Assembly: GCA_946886375.1 (NCBI GenBank)
Contig: CAMPIL010000081.1
Span: forward strand, 1 to 11,425
DNA: 11,425 nucleotides
DNA from: an uncultured Phycisphaerales bacterium
GTDB taxonomy: Bacteria; Planctomycetota; Phycisphaerae; Phycisphaerales; SM1A02
Direction of reading: 5' to 3'
Shown here one piece after another: positions 7,475 to 11,425 of the stretch (the stretch's first letter is position 1; each line of letters opens with the position of its first letter). The notes below the pieces were generated by a model that was not told where the DNA came from, made no database searches, and saw nothing but the letters and a program-made list of their open reading frames with translations. The position numbers and the translations under genes are program-made.

Positions 7475-8353
7475 ATGACCACGGGCACCAAGATTTTCCT
7501 GGCTGTGTTTGCGTCGTTCATCGGCGTGCTGGTGTTGTATTACGGCGTGTTGATGCCAGAGGCCCAGTCGCCGCCGGCTGTCAGCACCACGCGAAACATT
7601 GCTGCACCGCAGGATGACACACCAGACGCAACGACGACCGAGCACGCGGTCGTCCCGCCGCCAAGCGATCCGATGCTCTTCGCCGATTTGCGGCAGCCGG
7701 TACTTCCCATCGAGACGGCACAGCAGGCTGTCGCCAGCGATGGGGGCCCGATCGTGCATTCGAACCTCACGCAGGCCGATGCGCCGCCTTCACCGACCGT
7801 GCATCCTGCCGAAAGCCCTGCTTCGCCGCAATCCACACAGCCGATCGCGAACCAGCCGTTGAATCTAGGCGGAGAACCGTCAGCGCCGACCTCGACCAAG
7901 CGCGAACCATCCGTATCCACGCCGACGACTTCTTCGCGAACGTCCGGCGTCCCCTCGACCAGCACCTCAACAACCGAATACGCCGTGAAGTCCGGCGACA
8001 CGATGACTTCCATCGCGGAAGACTGGTTTGGCGACAGCAACAAGTGGAGCATGATCGCCAAGGCCAATCCGCTGGTCGATCCCAATCGCCTTCGCGTGGG
8101 CCAGAAACTTCGCCTGCCGCCCAAGGACGCCAAGCCGGTGTCCGTGAAGGAAAGTTCCACCGGCAGCCAGCCGCAGTATCTGGTGCGCTCAGGCGACACG
8201 CTCGCCAAGATCGCGCGCGAATACTACGGCGATGTCGGCAAGTGGAAGACGATCTACGACGCCAATCGAACCATCATCGGCAGCGACCCCGCCAACTTGA
8301 AGCCCGGCATGAAACTCAAACTGCCGCCGCCTTCCAAGCCAGCCTCAAGTTGA
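7475..8353 (+). CDS. Membrane-anchored protein with two C-terminal LysM domains
   Basis: 292-residue envelope protein that probably binds peptidoglycan or a related glycan. ATG 7475 follows a perfect AGGAGG. An N-terminal hydrophobic segment (about residues 6-27) is probably an uncleaved membrane anchor rather than a cleaved signal. Residues 30-165 form a low-complexity linker rich in Pro, Ser and Thr, as expected for a span of the periplasm. Two LysM modules follow at about 168-216 (EYAVKSGDTMTSIAEDWFGD...LRVGQKLRLPP) and 234-285 (QYLVRSGDTLAKIAREYYGD...LKPGMKLKLPP). No catalytic domain is present, so its role is likely structural or as an adaptor. It follows secDF by 63 bases on the same strand and probably ends the operon. 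The last 9 bases overlap the 3' end of the opposing aldo/keto reductase gene. The domain call is secure; the specific function is unknown. Confidence 0.93.
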   Translation: MTTGTKIFLAVFASFIGVLVLYYGVLMPEAQSPPAVSTTRNIAAPQDDTPDATTTEHAVVPPPSDPMLFADLRQPVLPIETAQQAVASDGGPIVHSNLTQADAPPSPTVHPAESPASPQSTQPIANQPLNLGGEPSAPTSTKREPSVSTPTTSSRTSGVPSTSTSTTEYAVKSGDTMTSIAEDWFGDSNKWSMIAKANPLVDPNRLRVGQKLRLPPKDAKPVSVKESSTGSQPQYLVRSGDTLAKIAREYYGDVGKWKTIYDANRTIIGSDPANLKPGMKLKLPPPSKPASS

Positions 8354-9109
8354 TTCTGCGATGCGCACGTTCTGCTGAATGTGCTCCAGATTCAATCCGC
8401 CCACCACCATGCTTGTGACGTGGGAATTGTTGAGAACGAACGGGATTGCGCTCCGCGCATCAAGCCGACCCGAGGCGAGTCCCTTCTTCACAATGATTCC
8501 CACGCCGCGCCGGCCCGCCTCAGCGATGATCGCCTCGTGAGATTGATCATCCGAGTGATACTCCACCATCAACGCATCGAATCGCCCGTCGGCGAGCGCA
8601 GCCTGCGCGCCCTCCACCGTCTTGCCTGAGAAACCCACGAGCCGAACCAGGCCGCGACTCTTCATCTCGTGCAACTCAGCCGCGGCCTCGGTCTGCTGCA
8701 GCACGTGCAGGTCGTTGCCATCGGAATGGATGAACACCATGTCCAGCCTTTCTCGCTTCAATCGCCGCAGGCTGCGCTCGATGGAAGCACGCACCGCCGG
8801 ACCTGCAAAATCGAAGCGTGATCGGCCGTTCTCGAATTCTTCGCCGACCTTGGTGGAAACGATGAACTCATCATTGCGATGGCCGATCGCTGCGCCGATG
8901 CGCTCTTCGCTCAAACCGTATGCGGGCGCGGTGTCAAAGTAGGTCACGCCCAAATCGAGCACGCCGTTGAGCAGCCGCTCCACCGCGCCCATGTCGGGCA
9001 ATTCGTACCCCTGCGCGTACTTGACCCCCTGGTTGCGGCCGATCTTGAACGCGCCGAAACCGATCGGGCTCAATTCAACGCCGCTGCGGCCTAATCGTCG
9101 ATGTTCCAC
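8345..9109 (-). CDS. Short aldo/keto reductase, GTG start
   Basis: NAD(P)H-dependent oxidoreductase of the aldo/keto reductase superfamily, cytosolic, substrate not predictable. The reading frame stays open upstream to about 9271, but similarity to the family begins at MEHRRLGRSGVELSPIGFGAF. That places the start at GTG 9109, inside the last codons of the upstream oxidoreductase gene (19-base overlap, same strand). The upstream extension is Ala/Arg/Gly-rich and unlike a protein domain. The catalytic tetrad is complete: Asp59 and Tyr64 (YFDTAPAYGLSEERIGAAI), Lys87 (VSTKVGEEF) and His128 (VFIHSDGND). The C-terminal cofactor region (VVGGLNLEHIQQNV) resembles the usual GARxxEQLxEN segment. At 254 residues it is shorter than typical members (about 280-330). 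The overlap suggests translational coupling and a joint pathway with the oxidoreductase. Confidence 0.9.
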   Translation of the reverse strand: MEHRRLGRSGVELSPIGFGAFKIGRNQGVKYAQGYELPDMGAVERLLNGVLDLGVTYFDTAPAYGLSEERIGAAIGHRNDEFIVSTKVGEEFENGRSRFDFAGPAVRASIERSLRRLKRERLDMVFIHSDGNDLHVLQQTEAAAELHEMKSRGLVRLVGFSGKTVEGAQAALADGRFDALMVEYHSDDQSHEAIIAEAGRRGVGIIVKKGLASGRLDARSAIPFVLNNSHVTSMVVGGLNLEHIQQNVRIAEST

Positions 9110-10311
9110 TGGTCGTGGGTCTCCCAGGGCGGCAGCGCCACAACCGGCCGCGGCCAATGTTTGAGAACGTGATCCGGCGCGGCCTGCTCCCTCAATCGCT
9201 CCACCTCTTGCGGTATCAACTGCCGCACGCGATCCGCCATCACCGGCACGAGCGCGAGTTTCGTCGGCCACGCGGTCACCGTGTTTCCGGTGCGCTGCGC
9301 GAACGCTTCATCCGGCCGCGCGCCGCCCGCCGTCGCCGCCTCCGCCCGATCCACGCGGTACGTCGCCCATTCCACGTTTCGCAATCTCAATCCGGGCAGC
9401 ACAGCGGCCAGTTCCGACTTGGCAAAGGCGATCAACGCATCAGGCGACATTGATGTGCCGGCCTCCGCGATCTGGCCGCCGATCCGCCAGACGAGTCGAT
9501 CATCGAAATCGCGCGTCGAAGTGATCGTCACGCGCGTCGCCCGGCCGTCCACGCAGTGCGCGTTCAGCACGGGCAGATTGCCGCCGCGCGCCATCACCAT
9601 ATGCAAGGGCCGCCGCTGCATCGCGCCAGGCTCAAGCCCAGCCATGTCGCGCAACTTCGCATTGCCCGCCCCGGCCGCGAAAATCACGTGCTCCGCAACC
9701 ACATCAAGCGGATCGCCCGTCTCGGGGTTGATCAACCGAATCACCTCGATTTCGCCAGCGCCGCGGCAGACAAACTCCAACCCGTTCGCCGCATCGATCC
9801 TGATGATGCGGCCCGCGTGCTGGTTGCTCAAGTCCGCGATCAAACTCAAAGGGTCGATCACCTGCTCATCCAGCCGCGCCACCACGCCCGGACACTCCGC
9901 CAGCGCCGCAGGCCGCTCCGCCTCCGAAAGTTTCACCGGCGAGACCTGCAACCCCGCCCGCGCGCCGATCATCGCCAGGCGCGATCGCAGCGACGTCGTG
10001 CGCCACAAGTAGCAGAACTCAGCCCGCAGCCGCGTCGAGGTCAGATCGGGCTTGGCTTCGCCCGCCAGGCATCTTCTCCAGATCAAAGGCATCTGGCTGA
10101 TCGCGCGTGCCGAAGGCGTCAGCAGTCCGCTCAGCGAATACTTCAGCCCGCCATGAATGATGCCCTGCGATGCGATCGTCTGGCCGCTGCCCAGTTCGTG
10201 CGCCTCCAGCAGCAGCGTCGAGCGCCCTGCCCGCACGAGTTCATCCAGCAGCCACAGCCCTGCAGCGCCGCCGCCGAAAATGACAACTTCGATGGGCAGT
10301 GGATGGGTCAT
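9091..10311 (-). CDS. FAD-dependent oxidoreductase of the DAO / glycerol-3-phosphate dehydrogenase type
   Basis: 406-residue flavoprotein. The N-terminal dinucleotide-binding fold has GGGAAG at residues 13-18 and an acidic residue, Glu36 (LLLEAHELGSG), to bind the FAD ribose. It is followed by TIASQGIIHGGLKY (45-58), which resembles the LIHGGLRY segment of aerobic glycerol-3-phosphate dehydrogenases and other DAO-family enzymes. A second FAD-contact stretch, VIFAAGAGNAKL, lies mid-protein. No membrane helix or signal is seen. The substrate could be an alpha-hydroxy acid, an amino acid or a polyol phosphate; the sequence does not decide. It lacks the long C-terminal domain of true GlpD/GlpA and is shorter (406 versus about 500), so a plain glycerol-3-phosphate dehydrogenase call is not justified. 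ATG 10311 is the first start after the spacer; no good ribosome-binding site precedes it. It is upstream of and overlaps the aldo/keto reductase gene. Confidence 0.88.
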   Translation of the reverse strand: MTHPLPIEVVIFGGGAAGLWLLDELVRAGRSTLLLEAHELGSGQTIASQGIIHGGLKYSLSGLLTPSARAISQMPLIWRRCLAGEAKPDLTSTRLRAEFCYLWRTTSLRSRLAMIGARAGLQVSPVKLSEAERPAALAECPGVVARLDEQVIDPLSLIADLSNQHAGRIIRIDAANGLEFVCRGAGEIEVIRLINPETGDPLDVVAEHVIFAAGAGNAKLRDMAGLEPGAMQRRPLHMVMARGGNLPVLNAHCVDGRATRVTITSTRDFDDRLVWRIGGQIAEAGTSMSPDALIAFAKSELAAVLPGLRLRNVEWATYRVDRAEAATAGGARPDEAFAQRTGNTVTAWPTKLALVPVMADRVRQLIPQEVERLREQAAPDHVLKHWPRPVVALPPWETHDQWNIDD

Positions 10312-10321
10312 GAGCTCGGGT

Positions 10322-10356
10322 GATTGACGATTGCGGATTTACGATACGATTGACAG
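10322..10356 (+). repeat. Left arm of composite inverted repeat, degenerate heptamers
   Basis: The arm is built from a 7-base unit close to GATTGAC (also GATTGCG, GATTTAC), with one unit shortened to 5 bases. It is the approximate reverse complement of 10440-10474. In the outer 24 bases I count 20 matches, after which a two-base shift is needed. It lies in the 174-base spacer between the divergently transcribed oxidoreductase and isocitrate dehydrogenase genes. Confidence 0.75.
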
Positions 10357-10414
10357 TTTCACGCTCTGTCGTTCACGCGCACGCCGGAACCCAGTGATCG
10401 CGCCGGTCCGCTGG

Positions 10415-10434
10415 ATCCCCGCATGCACGGGAAT
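10415..10434. repeat. dRS3-like 20-base palindrome (ATCCCC-N8-GGGAAT)
   Basis: The 20 bases match the pattern ATTCCC-N8-GGGAAT of the Neisseria dRS3 repeat with one difference (C for T at the third base). The surroundings (CTGGAT before it and GAC after it, 10411-10437) also resemble the CTGGATTCCCGC...GCGGGAATGAC repeat scattered through many proteobacterial genomes. An alternative internal stem is CCCG/CGGG (10418-10421 with 10428-10431) around a 6-base loop. Resemblance is from memory and was not searched. Confidence 0.6.
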
Positions 10435-10439
10435 GACTT

Positions 10440-10477
10440 CTGAATCGTCAATCGTAAATCGTCCATCGCCAATCGTA
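10440..10477 (+). repeat. Right arm of composite inverted repeat, five tandem heptamers
   Basis: Five consecutive 7-base units from 10443 to 10477 follow the pattern AATCGTM (AATCGTC or AATCGTA; one unit is CATCGCC). As a whole the arm is the approximate reverse complement of the left arm at 10322-10356. It ends 9 bases before the isocitrate dehydrogenase ATG, so it occupies the place where a promoter or ribosome-binding site would be expected. Confidence 0.75.
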
Positions 10478-10486
10478 AAATCCCTC

Positions 10487-11425
10487 ATGCCTCACACAGC
10501 AGTTTTAATTCCCGGAGACGGCATCGGCCCTGAAGTCGCCGACGCCACATGCCGCGTCCTCGATGCCGCTGGCGCGAACATCCAATGGGTCATCCGCCAG
10601 GCCGGCCTCGCCGCGGTCCAGCAGGGAGCCGACAGCGTCCTGCCGCCTGACACCGTGGAAGCCATCCTCCAGCACGGCGTCGCGCTCAAAGGCCCGTGCA
10701 CCACGCCCATCGGCGAAGGATTCTCCTCCGTCAACGTCGCCCTGCGCAAGAAACTCAACCTCTACGGCGCGGTCCGCCCGGTGCGATCGCTCAAGGGCGT
10801 TGCCACGCGATTCGACAACGTCGACATCATCGTCGTGCGCGAAAACACCGAGGGCCTGTACTCCGGCATCGAAAACATCATCACGCCCGGAGTCATTACA
10901 TCCCTGAAGGTCGCCACCGAAGACGCCTGCCGGCGCATCGCGCGCTTCGCGTTCCATTACGCCATCGCGCGCGGCCGCAAGAAGGTCACGTGCTTCCACA
11001 AGGCCAACATCATGAAACTCTCCGATGGCCTGTTCATCCGCTGCGCCAGGGAAGAACATGAGCGGGGCGGCTTCGCGGCGAAGGTCGCCTACGAGGAAAT
11101 GATCATCGACGCAGCCTGCATGCGAATCGTGCAGGACCCATCGCGCTTCGATGTCGTATTGTGCGAGAACCTCTACGGCGATCTCATTTCGGATTTGTGC
11201 GCAGGCTTGGTCGGCGGGCTGGGCGTCACGCCCGGAGCCAACTTCGGCGAAAAGCACGCGGTCTTTGAAGCAGTGCATGGCAGCGCGCCAGACATCGCAG
11301 GCAAGAACATCGCCAACCCGCTCGCGCTGATCATGAGCGCGGTGATGATGCTGCGGCATCTGGCGGAGACGCGCAACGATCCATCATGTGCAACCGCCGC
11401 AGATAAGATTCGCAACGCCTACAAC
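10487..11425 (+). CDS. Isocitrate dehydrogenase, probably NAD-dependent (3' end beyond window)
   Basis: Oxidative decarboxylation of isocitrate to 2-oxoglutarate in the citric acid cycle, cytosolic. The frame from ATG 10487 is open through the last base: 313 codons, no stop, so the C-terminus is missing (family members have about 330-360 residues). The start MPHTAVLIPGDGIGPEV is typical for the isocitrate/isopropylmalate dehydrogenase family. The isocitrate-binding segment is GFSSVNVALRKKL (Ser81, Asn83, Arg87). RENTEGLYSG contains Tyr125, HKANIMK contains Lys172, and ENLYGDLISD contains the metal-binding Asp232 and Asp236. In the cofactor segment HGSAPDIAGKNIANP, Asp269-Ile270 replace the Lys-Tyr of the NADP enzymes, which indicates NAD. 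The SVN motif favours isocitrate over isopropylmalate; homoisocitrate or tartrate activity is a less likely alternative. It is divergent from the oxidoreductase gene, and no Shine-Dalgarno is visible. Confidence 0.92.
   Translation, partial: MPHTAVLIPGDGIGPEVADATCRVLDAAGANIQWVIRQAGLAAVQQGADSVLPPDTVEAILQHGVALKGPCTTPIGEGFSSVNVALRKKLNLYGAVRPVRSLKGVATRFDNVDIIVVRENTEGLYSGIENIITPGVITSLKVATEDACRRIARFAFHYAIARGRKKVTCFHKANIMKLSDGLFIRCAREEHERGGFAAKVAYEEMIIDAACMRIVQDPSRFDVVLCENLYGDLISDLCAGLVGGLGVTPGANFGEKHAVFEAVHGSAPDIAGKNIANPLALIMSAVMMLRHLAETRNDPSCATAADKIRNAYN

Noticed and set aside
9110..9271. N-terminal extension of the aldo/keto reductase frame to an upstream ATG
   Set aside because: The 54 extra residues are low-complexity Ala/Arg/Gly, lie inside the oxidoreductase gene, and family similarity starts only at GTG 9109.
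9556..10323. Open frame of 255 codons on the + strand opposite the FAD oxidoreductase
   Set aside because: Arg/Gln/His-rich shadow translation with no recognisable domain; the opposite strand carries a clear flavoprotein.
10505..11359. Open frame of 284 codons on the - strand at the right end
   Set aside because: Antisense shadow of isocitrate dehydrogenase, whose + strand frame is open to the window edge with all family motifs present.

Overview
This window looks like a chromosomal segment from a high-GC Gram-negative-type bacterium, most likely a planctomycete of the Phycisphaerae kind. That assignment is inferred from overall character, not proven: SecD and SecF are fused into one long protein, the rhomboid starts with an MGLYDRxYY-like segment, Shine-Dalgarno sequences are mostly absent, and a membrane-anchored LysM protein follows secDF.

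Left block (positions 3-8353, all + strand, gaps of 4-69 bases). It holds a site-2-type (M50) intramembrane zinc protease (5' end probably outside the window), a rhomboid intramembrane serine protease, tRNA-guanine transglycosylase (tgt), yajC, a 1175-residue SecDF fusion, and a membrane-anchored protein with two LysM domains. The tgt-yajC-secD-secF order is the classical bacterial arrangement. The two proteases in front of it belong to unrelated folds but end in the same roughly 33-residue soluble tail. The run reads as one probable operon for membrane protein export and handling, with tgt carried along as in many bacteria.

Middle block (8345-10311, - strand). A FAD-dependent oxidoreductase of the DAO / glycerol-3-phosphate dehydrogenase type overlaps a short aldo/keto reductase by 19 bases. 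The reductase starts with GTG inside the end of the oxidoreductase gene. Its 3' end overlaps the LysM gene's 3' end by 9 bases, so the two opposing operons meet with no intergenic space.

Right block (10312-11425). A 174-base divergent spacer carries a composite repeat: inverted arms built of a degenerate 7-base unit flank a core with a dRS3-like palindrome (ATCCCC-N8-GGGAAT). It is followed by an isocitrate dehydrogenase gene, probably NAD-dependent, which runs off the right edge of the window.

No tRNA, rRNA, CRISPR array, transposase or phage gene was seen. No gene-free stretch exceeds 300 bases. The least conventional observations are the shared tail on two neighbouring intramembrane proteases of different families, and the heptamer/dRS3-like composite repeat.
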